Source: Aquimarina aggregata
Lineage (GTDB): Bacteria > Bacteroidota > Bacteroidia > Flavobacteriales > Flavobacteriaceae
Length of the DNA stretch: 64,000 bases
Assembly: GCF_001632745.1 (NCBI RefSeq)
Contig: NZ_LQRT01000013.1
Location: forward strand, 434,001 to 498,000
Direction: 5' to 3'
Below are positions 33,789 through 41,849 of this stretch, piece after piece. Each line of letters opens with the position of its first letter. Within the stretch, counting starts at the first letter, position 1. Made by a program: the position numbers and the translations under genes. Below the pieces are notes generated by a model, which saw only the letters and a list, made by a program, of their open reading frames with translations, ran no database searches and was not told where the DNA came from.

Positions 33789-36182
33789 TTAATTAATTCT
33801 ATCTTTTTCTTCTTCGTTTTTAATTTCACGTTCTTCAACATCTATTTTTTTACCAATATTGTATACCAGAGATACTCTAAAATTTCTGGTATCATAATAG
33901 TTTTTGAAGCTTGTTCTTAAGTTATTTGAGAACCCTTTATATTCAGGTTGATTACTTTTAAGAATATCATTTCCTGATAAGGTTATTTGTAAATTTTTAT
34001 CTAGTAAGAAAAACTTTAATGATGCATCTAATTGTGATAGAGCAGTGTTCCTGTCTAAATTATCCACTCCATCAGAAGCCAATATATATGATACATTAAA
34101 AAGTATTTTTTTGTCTTTATAAAGTACAAAATCACTTCCTATATAGCTCTCTAAATTCCATCCTGTTAGTGATTGATTTGTCACAGGTATACTTGATCTG
34201 GAGTCACTGTAATACACATTCATTACTAGGCTTGTAGAAACTCCTTTAAATGGTTCGAATGATATCATTTCATAAAGTCCTATTATATTTGTCTTTATAA
34301 AATTTTGTGCAAACAACCGTTGTGTATTTGTTGTTTCGTCTACAATCGTAACATACTCAAAACCGTCCTCTAAGCTAGAAAAGTACAATGAATTAATCCA
34401 GTTATCATTATAGGTATAATCCAACTCGATATTATGAGTAAATGAAGGTGTTAGATTAGGATTTCCTTCAGAGAATGAAAAGTTAGAAGAATACCACCTA
34501 AAGGGATTTAGCCAACTAAATGTAGGTCTATCGATTCGTCTACCATAGTTTAGAGAAAATGTATGCATATCACTAGGTACATATGATAGGTAAGCCGTTG
34601 GAAAAAATTCTGTATACGAATTATTGTTCGTTTGGTTGGATACAATAGACTGCCCTTTAATTTCAGTATTTTCCATTCTCACGCCTATTTTTGCTTCTAT
34701 TTTATCTCCAAAATTTTTGTGGGCTGAGAAATATAGTGCCTGGGTATTTTCTGTGTAGTTAAACTCGTCACTTTGAGAAGGATCAAAAACAGAAACTCCC
34801 GACGACAAATCATTAAAGACAACCTTGTTATCTGTTTCAGAAAACGATAGCCTCCCTCCATAATTAAGGCTTATATTTTTTAATGGGTGTTCCATATCAA
34901 GATTCGCAGAATAATTAGTGATATCTTGTTTTCCTATATTTTGAGCAGAAAAAAAGGAATCCGTTATTAAAGAACCATCACCTAAGAAATTATTTGATGA
35001 CACATTTCTATTATCATTATTTTGATATTTAAAGAAATCAATATCTACCGAGAGTATCTTACCAATCGAATCAATAGTATAGGTAAAATTTGTATTGATC
35101 GAATTGTATTTTTTCTCTCTATTCGTTCTTGCTCTCGTGCTAATTAAAGAATCTAATTCTTGTGTTAAATTATTGGTTAGCGTTGCTCTATTATTTTCGA
35201 CTATATCTGGTTTGCCATAATTTCCTATATACTGAACACCTATACTTGTTTTATCTGAAATTTGATAATTAGTCCCTAATTTATAGGCAATAAGATCTTT
35301 GTAATCTCGGCGATTGCTTCGTTCATTCCAGAACTGTTCAGGATAAGATATTTTATTTCTTCTTAAAGGAGCTATCGATCCGTTAGAATAGTTAACATCA
35401 GAAAATAAAGACCACTTATTTTTTTGATACGTAAATCCTACTCCTACGTTGCCTGTAGGATAAGTTGCTTGTTGATACGATGAACGTAATGAGGTGTTCC
35501 AACTATTAAGCTTCGCTTTCTTTAAGTTAATATTTATTAATCCACTATTACCTTCTGCAGCATATTTTGCAGGTGGGTTAGTAATTACTTCGATACTTTT
35601 TATATCATCTGTTCTAATTGTTTTTAGAAAATTAGATAAATCATCTCCTGCTAATTGTATAAGTTTATTGTTTACTAGAACCCTCATTCCGCTTTTTCCT
35701 ATCATAGAAATCTCGTCATTCTGAACCCTAATTCGTGGCGCTACCTTTAATGCATCCAGTGCATCACCTCCACTTGCAGCAATTGAATTTTCGACATTAA
35801 ATATTAACCTATCTACTTTTCGTTCAATCAGTTTTTTCTCGGCCCTAATAACAACTTCGTCTAACTGATTATTACTTTCTACTAAAGAAATGATACCTAA
35901 ATCTGTATCTTCATGTATGGTTATTTGTTTTTTCCAATTTTCATAACCAATAAAACTAATTAGTAAAACAAAAGGTAGATCTGTTTTAACTGATATATTA
36001 AATTTTCCTTCTTCATCTGTTATAACTCCTGTAATTAGCGAATCATCAGTAGCATTCTGTACAATCACATTAGCATAAGCTATTGCCTTATTTTGCGAAT
36101 CTCTAACGATGCCTTGATACGTCTGAGTATAAGCTAAACAGCTTGTTAATGTTAGGAGTGCTATGATGATTGTATCTTTCAT
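33789..36182 (-). CDS. TonB-dependent-receptor-like outer-membrane protein
   Basis: From the ATG at 36182 the protein has 797 residues: signal peptide (MKDTIIIALLTLTSCLAYTQ), a carboxypeptidase-regulatory-like domain (about 22-105, QGIVRDSQNKAIAYANVIVQ), a plug domain (about 110-215, ending ITNPPAKYAAEGNSGLININLKK) and a large outer-membrane beta-barrel (220-780) with the family pattern SLNYGRRIDRPTFSWLNPF. I prefer this start over an upstream frame from 36227 because it begins with the signal peptide and lies 15 bases or so after the predicted transcription start. It is the first gene of the transcript that continues into the precursor. It may be the outer-membrane exit, receptor or self-protection for the peptide; all are inference. 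Confidence 0.88.
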   Translation of the reverse strand: MKDTIIIALLTLTSCLAYTQTYQGIVRDSQNKAIAYANVIVQNATDDSLITGVITDEEGKFNISVKTDLPFVLLISFIGYENWKKQITIHEDTDLGIISLVESNNQLDEVVIRAEKKLIERKVDRLIFNVENSIAASGGDALDALKVAPRIRVQNDEISMIGKSGMRVLVNNKLIQLAGDDLSNFLKTIRTDDIKSIEVITNPPAKYAAEGNSGLININLKKAKLNSWNTSLRSSYQQATYPTGNVGVGFTYQKNKWSLFSDVNYSNGSIAPLRRNKISYPEQFWNERSNRRDYKDLIAYKLGTNYQISDKTSIGVQYIGNYGKPDIVENNRATLTNNLTQELDSLISTRARTNREKKYNSINTNFTYTIDSIGKILSVDIDFFKYQNNDNRNVSSNNFLGDGSLITDSFFSAQNIGKQDITNYSANLDMEHPLKNISLNYGGRLSFSETDNKVVFNDLSSGVSVFDPSQSDEFNYTENTQALYFSAHKNFGDKIEAKIGVRMENTEIKGQSIVSNQTNNNSYTEFFPTAYLSYVPSDMHTFSLNYGRRIDRPTFSWLNPFRWYSSNFSFSEGNPNLTPSFTHNIELDYTYNDNWINSLYFSSLEDGFEYVTIVDETTNTQRLFAQNFIKTNIIGLYEMISFEPFKGVSTSLVMNVYYSDSRSSIPVTNQSLTGWNLESYIGSDFVLYKDKKILFNVSYILASDGVDNLDRNTALSQLDASLKFFLLDKNLQITLSGNDILKSNQPEYKGFSNNLRTSFKNYYDTRNFRVSLVYNIGKKIDVEEREIKNEEEKDRIN

Positions 36183-36203
36183 ATAATTTGTATATCTATA
36201 TCT

Positions 36204-36288
36204 CAAAATTAATGCGTACTGTTTCAATTTTGACTACACTAAAGAGTAGTTGTATGCTGGAGTATTGAAAACTACACTTTTGGGTAGT
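36204..36288 (-). promoter_or_regulatory. promoter with tandem 18-bp operators for the outer-membrane-protein/precursor operon
   Basis: On the minus strand TAATTTTG (36211 to 36204) is a TAnnTTTG -7 box. Operators lie at 36233-36250 (ACTACACTAAAGAGTAGT) and 36271-36288 (ACTACACTTTTGGGTAGT). Each has 7-bp arms around a 4-bp centre, with one mismatch. They are 38 bp apart, and the nearer one begins 22 bp upstream of the -7 box. Both overlap the end of the acyltransferase gene. Confidence 0.82.
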
Positions 36289-36920
36289 CTTGAAGATTCT
36301 ACTTGAGGCGTTGACTTGCGAACAGAGGCTAATGACTTATTTTTATTGTAAAAATCTATTAATCCATCATATGCCATTACTATTGGAATAGTTTCTGATC
36401 CTAAATAATCTATAGACTTGCCTATAATGGTTGCTTTTATACCTAATAAAGACAATATTCGTAGTAATTTTCCATCACATTCTGCAAAAACTATATTGTC
36501 TTTATGTTGACAAACAGGAGCTATAGCACAAACCATTAATTGCTTAAACAAGTTAATATCGCGTACTCCTTTTTTTATCGCAAACCTCCCGATATGGAAA
36601 ATGTTATTTATATTGGTTTGATTAATGCACAATAATGGATTAATTCTAAAAATCTTTTGAAGAGGTAAGGTGTCTACATAATTCCACCTTAAGACACGAA
36701 TAGCTCCTAAAATTGATCCTATACAATCCTTAGTAACATAAATTTCTGAATTATTATAATATGTTACTTCTTCATCATAAATTGAACGTACATCTTTTCT
36801 GTAATCTTTTGGTAAAATTTGATTTGAATGATGGTTAAAATTTTCTGTAACAATGAATTCTGCCAAATTTAATATTTGATCTGATCCAAGCTTTTCTAAA
36901 TAGGTTTGTGTGAGTATCAT
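36234..36920 (-). CDS. N-acyltransferase of the LuxI/FeeM (acyl-homoserine-lactone-synthase-like) fold
   Basis: From the ATG at 36920 the protein has 228 residues. Two segments match autoinducer synthases and N-acyl amino acid synthases: GAIRVLRW at residues 72-79 (LuxI GxxRLLPT region) and IFHIGRFAIKKG near 108-119 (LuxI/FeeM E-x-S/G-RFAV region). These are followed by FAECDGKLLRILSLLGI (about 146-162), which fits the acyl-pocket helix of this fold. A TTG start at 36941 would fall inside the promoter box, so I reject it. The gene is divergent from the PAS-LuxR gene and under tandem operators. It may make an N-acylated signal or attach a fatty acyl group to a Lys of the peptide core. Neither is proven. 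Confidence 0.68.
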   Translation of the reverse strand: MILTQTYLEKLGSDQILNLAEFIVTENFNHHSNQILPKDYRKDVRSIYDEEVTYYNNSEIYVTKDCIGSILGAIRVLRWNYVDTLPLQKIFRINPLLCINQTNINNIFHIGRFAIKKGVRDINLFKQLMVCAIAPVCQHKDNIVFAECDGKLLRILSLLGIKATIIGKSIDYLGSETIPIVMAYDGLIDFYNKNKSLASVRKSTPQVESSRLPKSVVFNTPAYNYSLV

Positions 36921-36938
36921 ATTGAAATATTTTACTGC

Positions 36939-37023
36939 CAAAGCTATCTAGATAAAACAGCCTCATCATTACACAAAAAGGTAGTAATGAGGGATCTATA
37001 AAAGAACTACACTTTTGTGTAGT
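36939..37023 (-). promoter_or_regulatory. promoter with tandem 18-bp operators for the acyltransferase gene
   Basis: TAGCTTTG (36946 to 36939) is a TAnnTTTG box on the minus strand. The proximal operator at 36968-36985 (ATTACACAAAAAGGTAGT, three deviations) begins 22 bp upstream of it. The distal operator at 37006-37023 is the perfect palindrome ACTACACTTTTGTGTAGT. The two are 38 bp apart, exactly as at the outer-membrane-protein promoter. Confidence 0.82.
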
Positions 37024-37051
37024 TTGATTATCCTTCTCGATTAAAAAAGTA

Positions 37052-37059
37052 TATCTTTG
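37052..37059 (+). promoter_or_regulatory. -7 box of the PAS-LuxR regulator gene
   Basis: TATCTTTG matches TAnnTTTG, 20 bp before the ATG. The perfect operator at 37006-37023 lies 29 bp upstream of this box rather than 22. The regulator may therefore be controlled differently from the three target promoters, or be expressed constitutively. Confidence 0.6.
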
Positions 37060-37079
37060 TTTTAGAGGATATTTTATTT

Positions 37080-37838
37080 ATGGAAGATATAAACGATTTT
37101 TTTCATTTTAAAAACACAGTTAACAACATTTCTAATGATGAGCACAAACAAACTGCTAATTATTTAGAACCAATAAAGGCATTTGCCAGAACTACTTATA
37201 AGAGTATTTATGTTATTGATTATCATAAAAAAGAATTTGAGTACGTATCTGATAATCCGTTATTTTTATGTGGGCATACTGCGCAAGAAGTTAAAGAAAT
37301 GGGGTATGCTTTCTATTTTAAATATGTCATAAAACCTGATTTAGATCTTCTTTTAAAAATAAACACTGTTGGGTTTGACTTTTTTGACAAAATACCTCTA
37401 GAAGAAAGAAAGAACCATACTATATCTTATGACTATTGTCTTAAAAATCAAGAAGGAAAGAAGATTTTAATTAATCAAAAACTAACTCCTTTATTTTTGA
37501 CTAAAGATGGCAAAATATGGAAATCTATTTGTATTATTTCACTTTCTGCTGAGCATAATTCGGGAAATATAAAGATTTACAAAAAAGGAGATAATAAAGT
37601 ATTTAAATATGATCTGGAAGGTGATTTCTGGACGAATACAGAAAAAATAAAATTAACAAGTCGAGAAAAAGAAATACTACAATACTCTACAAGAGGATAT
37701 ACGATAAATGAAGTTGCTGAAGCTATATTTGTTTCACCTGATACAGTAAAATTTCATAGAAGAAAATTATTTGAAAAATTAGAGGTAGTTAACATTTCTG
37801 AAGCCATTGCACATGCTACAAATAATAAGTTAATTTAG
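37080..37838 (+). CDS. PAS-like sensor with C-terminal LuxR-type HTH, likely cluster regulator
   Basis: The 252-residue protein has an N-terminal PAS-like domain (about 40-155, YKSIYVIDYHKKEFEYVSDN...FLCGHTAQEVKEMGYAFYF). Its C-terminal GerE/LuxR helix-turn-helix (about 188-250) has the pattern LTSREKEILQYSTRGYTINEVAEAIFVSPDTVKFHRRKL. It lacks a receiver domain and the canonical autoinducer-binding domain. It is divergent from the LuxI-fold gene, shares its promoter region and converges with the ThiF-like gene with a 4-bp overlap of stops. It is the only DNA-binding protein in the cluster, so it is the best candidate to bind the 18-bp palindromes. The ligand is unknown. Confidence 0.85.
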   Translation: MEDINDFFHFKNTVNNISNDEHKQTANYLEPIKAFARTTYKSIYVIDYHKKEFEYVSDNPLFLCGHTAQEVKEMGYAFYFKYVIKPDLDLLLKINTVGFDFFDKIPLEERKNHTISYDYCLKNQEGKKILINQKLTPLFLTKDGKIWKSICIISLSAEHNSGNIKIYKKGDNKVFKYDLEGDFWTNTEKIKLTSREKEILQYSTRGYTINEVAEAIFVSPDTVKFHRRKLFEKLEVVNISEAIAHATNNKLI

Positions 37839-38590
37839 CTATTCATTATAGTAGACAAGTAGAATTCGGGGAATTTCTTGTACTCTTTGTTAGTAGCGAT
37901 ATTAAAAAGTAAATGTGCGCACATTCCAGCTACCGTCCATGATGCTATAGACAGTTGAGGAGGAGGTAAACTCTCTTCTTCGTTTTTATATTTTTCTATA
38001 ATATCGTCTATCCAAGTATGAGGTGTTCCCCAAAATTTTAAATAATTAGACGCATATTCTACCATATTTACTTCACTAAAATTTTCATCAAATTTTTCTA
38101 TTGTATTTAATGCCAATCCATTAGGTGCAATTACGGTAACTAATCCACCCCATCCCAAATTATACGGATGCAAAATAGGGATATTATTCTCTTGGCAAAT
38201 CTTATCAAAGACTAAAGGTACTTCAGAAGTGAAATCCAAGGCATTAATAGCTATTTTATGTCCTTTGATATACTGTTCAACATTTTCTGTAGTCAAAAAA
38301 CAATTATGAACGGTAATAGTCGCATTCTCATTAATAGATTTTAATCTGTTTTTAATTGCTTCTGTTTTATCAATAGAGACATCATTTTGAGTATAATTTT
38401 GACGGTTTAGATTAGACAATTCTACTTGATCGCCATCAATAATAGTAATATTTTCAAAACCAAGCCTCAATATACACTCGGCTATCACACTTCCTATGCC
38501 GCAACCTCCTAAAATTATTGGATAATTCTTAATGGTTTCTTGCTCATTCGCATTCAGGTATATTCTATTTCGACTATATCTAGTTTTCAT
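37835..38590 (-). CDS. E1/ThiF-family adenylating enzyme
   Basis: The 251-residue protein has the nucleotide-binding GGCGIGS (residues 28-34), then IIDGDQVELSNLNRQ (about 50-64, with Asp52 and the NLNRQ signature). Downstream are a Lys (about 75) and DFTSEVP-type segments of MoeB/ThiF/E1 enzymes, which adenylate a C-terminal carboxylate. There is no CxxC zinc pair and no catalytic-Cys half. No ThiS/MoaD-like carrier, thiamine or molybdopterin gene is near. It has the same operator at the same distance as the other cluster promoters. It may activate the C-terminus or the Asp of the precursor, as MccB does in microcin C. That is inference. Confidence 0.85.
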   Translation of the reverse strand: MKTRYSRNRIYLNANEQETIKNYPIILGGCGIGSVIAECILRLGFENITIIDGDQVELSNLNRQNYTQNDVSIDKTEAIKNRLKSINENATITVHNCFLTTENVEQYIKGHKIAINALDFTSEVPLVFDKICQENNIPILHPYNLGWGGLVTVIAPNGLALNTIEKFDENFSEVNMVEYASNYLKFWGTPHTWIDDIIEKYKNEEESLPPPQLSIASWTVAGMCAHLLFNIATNKEYKKFPEFYLSTIMNS

Positions 38591-38606
38591 ATAATGGGGT
38601 TTATTA

Positions 38607-38653
38607 CAAAATTACCATTCCATTAGTGATTAAATGCTACACTAAAGGGTAGA
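38607..38653 (-). promoter_or_regulatory. promoter with one 18-bp operator for the ThiF-like gene
   Basis: TAATTTTG (38614 to 38607) is a TAnnTTTG box on the minus strand. The operator GCTACACTAAAGGGTAGA (38636-38653) begins 22 bp upstream of it, the same spacing as at the two other cluster promoters. I found no second copy 38 bp further up. Confidence 0.8.
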
Positions 38654-38851
38654 TTTCAAATATGAACTCATGGCTATCTGTTTAAAAAAATAAAGAATTA
38701 AGAATAGTACTAACAAATTACATACATAGTTTATAAATTCATATTACATCTCAAACAGATTATTAAAAGATTTGGTGGATTTTAATAAATACAAAATCTT
38801 AAGGTAAGTGTAAAAACTTTTATGATTCATAATCACTGCTGTCAACCGATT

Positions 38852-39253
38852 TTATTTTTGATTTTCAGACAATTCTCTTAAAACACGAATTGCTTGGTCA
38901 GCATCTTTTTTGTCAACAAAAATATGGTCATGATAATATCCTGCTATTACATTACAGCTAATTCCATTTTTTGCTAGTTCTGTAGAAAATATGGCGGTTA
39001 AACCTACTGCATCAAGAGATGAATGAATCATAAGCGTAATCCAAGAAGCAACATAATCATAACTTAGGTTTAATTCGTTTGCTTTTTTTCTTTCAATAAC
39101 AATAGTAGTCCCTTCTTTTTCTTTAAATTCACAAATAGTGTCTGCTCTATCTATTTTATTAAGGTTAGTTACTGTCGAAAACACGTATTCACCTTTGTTT
39201 AATTTAGGAGTCATTCCTTTTATTAGTTTAGAAATATCTGTTTCTCCAGTCAT
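38852..39253 (-). CDS. ACT-domain-containing protein
   Basis: The 133-residue protein fits the stand-alone tandem ACT-like family. It begins [24 protein letters not shown] and ends with an ACT-type half, [35 protein letters not shown] then [14 protein letters not shown]. Such proteins bind small ligands, often amino acids. It is monocistronic, and no target enzyme is adjacent. Ligand and role are unknown. Confidence 0.85.
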   Translation of the reverse strand: MTGETDISKLIKGMTPKLNKGEYVFSTVTNLNKIDRADTICEFKEKEGTTIVIERKKANELNLSYDYVASWITLMIHSSLDAVGLTAIFSTELAKNGISCNVIAGYYHDHIFVDKKDADQAIRVLRELSENQK

Positions 39254-39501
39254 TGTATGTTTATTGTTTACCTTATTTTTAATTTGTGGCTTTACTATGC
39301 TTTTATTTCGTTAACAAACCTAACAAAACAAACTTTATTACTTAATACAGTTATGATTTAACATAAAACTCTTGACCTAATTCGAGTTTCATAATCATAA
39401 TAAATAAATTTAAATCATCCGCTTTAACTTATATTGATTTGGTTAGTTTTTGGTTTGATAAACTATCCAAATTTTTCTAAAAAAACAATATCATTATAAA
39501 C

Positions 39502-40809
39502 TCAAAACAATCTTCCTGGTTTTATTCTTTTTGTATATAAATTAACAGATGGATTACCAAATGCCTTGGTCATTTTTTTATACATCTTATCAGGTTTGTC
39601 GTTTTTTCCTAATAGTAGATCCGAAGCTAATAGACCATAGCACAAACAGCCTTTGGCACCTATACCTGACATTCCTCCAACAACCGCTATATTCGTATCA
39701 AGAACTCCATACTTATTAAAAATATGAGTGACTATAGGTGTTTTTGTTCTTGTCTCTGAATATACACAATTATAGCTTTTAACTTCTTCAATATCCTTTT
39801 TTGACACATAGATCTCTAGCATTTCCAGGTGTTTCTTAAACTGTTTTTTTATCCATTTTAGTTCTTTTTTTTGTGGCTTTTCGTCCCAGATTTTTTCTAG
39901 GTCATGAATATTTCGTCTTCTTTGATGCCCCCCAGCTTTTATTATAGGAGAAACTCCTTCTTTAAGTTCGGATATCATTGCAAAATACTCTTGTTTTATT
40001 TGAGAAAAGAATGGTAGACTATTAAATAATGCTTCTTTCTCTACTTCGGACAACTGCCCATAACGATCATCGGTAATCTTAAAAAACGATAGCACAACTT
40101 TTTTTGGGCTTATAATCTTATTAAAATAAGGGGCAAACTCTTTAAGTACGTTTACCGTATATGCTCCCGAGCAAACAACAACTTTTTTAGCTTTGAGTTT
40201 ATGATTTTTTTGTGTTTTCATATTCAAAACGCTTACTTCAAAAATGTCATCTTTTTTTACAAGCCCAACTACCTGATGTTCATACTTTATCTCTCCTCCT
40301 TTTTTTTCAATTCCCGAACGCAGTTTTTTTAATAACTCGGTTGGATTTAAAGTCCCCGAATATTGTCTTTTCTCTCGAACTAAAATTGTATCATCAGGAA
40401 TCGACATTCCAAATTTTCTAAAAGAAGAACTCGGCGAGGCTCTATTAAAATCCTTTTTTTGTTTTTTAAATCTTAATTTTTCAATTTTGGCATATTCGTT
40501 TTTATGATAAAGATAGGAAACAGGAGATGTCGAATAAATTTCATCTATGGTATGTTGTTGTTTTGGTTCTTCTTCATTTAAATACTCGAGTAGTCTAGTA
40601 ACTTCTTGGATCGTTTTATTATGAGCATATGAAAACACATCTTTTTTCGGGCCCAAACTTCTAGCAATACGCGTATTTCCAATACTTGATCCTTTAAAAT
40701 AGTTCTGACCTTGTTGTTCGATCATTACTACTTTTGCATCACGATCAACTAATTTCCATGCGACCGAACTTCCCATTAACCCACCGCCTATAACTACTAT
40801 CTTTTCCAT
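39502..40809 (-). CDS. FAD-dependent oxidoreductase, DAO/sarcosine-oxidase-like
   Basis: The 435-residue protein begins with a Rossmann FAD motif, VVIGGGLMGSSVAWKLVDRDAKVVMIEQQ. It has GSSIGNTRIARSLG at about residues 40-53, the pattern of monomeric sarcosine/N-methyltryptophan oxidases. A late VVGGMSGIGAKG segment contacts FAD, and KVVVCSGAYTVNVLKEF lies in the middle. The Lys/Arg-rich insert near 120-150 is unusual. It probably oxidises a secondary or primary amine. It follows the SDR gene by 33 bp and so is likely in one operon with it under the ArsR-type regulator. Confidence 0.82.
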   Translation of the reverse strand: MEKIVVIGGGLMGSSVAWKLVDRDAKVVMIEQQGQNYFKGSSIGNTRIARSLGPKKDVFSYAHNKTIQEVTRLLEYLNEEEPKQQHTIDEIYSTSPVSYLYHKNEYAKIEKLRFKKQKKDFNRASPSSSFRKFGMSIPDDTILVREKRQYSGTLNPTELLKKLRSGIEKKGGEIKYEHQVVGLVKKDDIFEVSVLNMKTQKNHKLKAKKVVVCSGAYTVNVLKEFAPYFNKIISPKKVVLSFFKITDDRYGQLSEVEKEALFNSLPFFSQIKQEYFAMISELKEGVSPIIKAGGHQRRRNIHDLEKIWDEKPQKKELKWIKKQFKKHLEMLEIYVSKKDIEEVKSYNCVYSETRTKTPIVTHIFNKYGVLDTNIAVVGGMSGIGAKGCLCYGLLASDLLLGKNDKPDKMYKKMTKAFGNPSVNLYTKRIKPGRLF

Positions 40810-40842
40810 CTATAAATATTGATTTATTATGCATTAATGCTC

Positions 40843-41454
40843 TTAAGAATATATTCTAATAACCTCACCATTAACTCTACCGCTAACGCTTTTTCTGTAT
40901 CCCATTATCATTTTCTCCATAGGGATAGGAGGATGGCCAGGGAAATAGCTTTCATATTTATGATGTGCATCTACAACCACACCAGATGACACCACATTTA
41001 CTCTTATTTTTTTCCTCATTTCTATAGCTACAGCTTGCACAAAACTATGTATACCCCCATTAACCATTGCGGCACTAGTGGTTTGATATACGGGATCATC
41101 GGCCAGTATCCCTGTAGTAAGTGTTATAGATCCTTTCTTTTTCAAACATTTATGTCCATATCTAACTACATTTACTTGCCCCATTAATTTACTTCTTAAC
41201 CCTATATGAAAATCAGTTTCAGAAAGATCTTTAAACGGAGCCCATTTTGCCTCACCTGCAGCACATATTATGGCATCTACTTTTCCTGTTTCTTTTACTT
41301 TTTTATATAATTCTTTGATGGATTTGGTATCTGCGATATCTACTGGGTAATCTTTAGAACTTCTACCTGCAACAATAACTTGATGCTCTTTTGAAAAAAA
41401 CTCTACAATCTTTTTACCAATGGTTCCCGAACCACCAATGACTAGTATTTTCAT
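40843..41454 (-). CDS. short-chain dehydrogenase/reductase-fold protein lacking the usual YxxxK
   Basis: The 203-residue protein has the nucleotide loop GGSGTIGKKI at residues 7-16, a CAAGEAKWAPF segment equivalent to NNAG, and TTGILADDPVYQTTSAAMVNGGIHSFVQA. In that last segment the catalytic YxxxK of normal SDRs is replaced (TTSAAMVNG). A group of short SDR proteins with this change exists. It sits between the ArsR regulator and the FAD oxidoreductase. Substrate unknown. Confidence 0.82.
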   Translation of the reverse strand: MKILVIGGSGTIGKKIVEFFSKEHQVIVAGRSSKDYPVDIADTKSIKELYKKVKETGKVDAIICAAGEAKWAPFKDLSETDFHIGLRSKLMGQVNVVRYGHKCLKKKGSITLTTGILADDPVYQTTSAAMVNGGIHSFVQAVAIEMRKKIRVNVVSSGVVVDAHHKYESYFPGHPPIPMEKMIMGYRKSVSGRVNGEVIRIYS

Positions 41455-41540
41455 AATTTGTTTTTTAAATTAAAATAGCTTCTTGCAACATCAAACTGTT
41501 AATTTGATGATTGATATTTTTTATATAATGACTTAAAACA

Positions 41541-41849
41541 TTACAGGAGAAATTCAGTGTATTGTCTAATTAATTCCTCATTTCGTTTAAAGTATGACCA
41601 TTTGCCGTGTCTAGTTATGATCAATAAACCGCATTTTTCCATATTAGCCAGATACGTAGAAATCGTAGATTGTGATAGCCCTGCTTTTTCTTGAATATAG
41701 GTTACACAAACCCCATCATTAAAGTGCTTTAAAGTCTCGTGAGGGGGGAAATGTTTTTCAGGTTCTTTCAACCATTCTAGAATTTGTACCCTAGGGTTAT
41801 TAGATAAACATTTTCCTATTTCTGTTGCTAATTTTAAATTCATACACAT
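41541..41849 (-). CDS. ArsR-family winged-helix regulator
   Basis: The 102-residue protein has the ArsR pattern: LATEIGKCLSNNPRVQILEWL, then GVCVTYIQEKAGLSQSTISTYLANMEKCGLLI and a beta-wing RHGKWSYFKRN. Cys residues (Cys2-area, Cys14, Cys48, Cys73) are present but do not form the classic ELCVCDL metal site. An effector other than arsenic is therefore likely. It lies 86 bp upstream of the SDR gene in the same direction and probably controls the three-gene unit. Confidence 0.88.
   Translation of the reverse strand: MCMNLKLATEIGKCLSNNPRVQILEWLKEPEKHFPPHETLKHFNDGVCVTYIQEKAGLSQSTISTYLANMEKCGLLIITRHGKWSYFKRNEELIRQYTEFLL

Noticed and set aside
36183-36227. Longer N-terminus of the outer-membrane protein from 36227
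   Set aside because: It would start upstream of the predicted transcript and would put 15 residues in front of a clear signal peptide.
36921-36941. TTG start for the LuxI-fold protein at 36941
   Set aside because: This base lies inside the TAGCTTTG -7 box, so the mRNA cannot include it. The ATG at 36920 fits the spacing of the other promoters.
39254-39501. Operator or small RNA between the ACT protein and FAD oxidoreductase genes
   Set aside because: I looked for palindromes, the cluster operator and a hairpin with T-run and found only AT-rich sequence.
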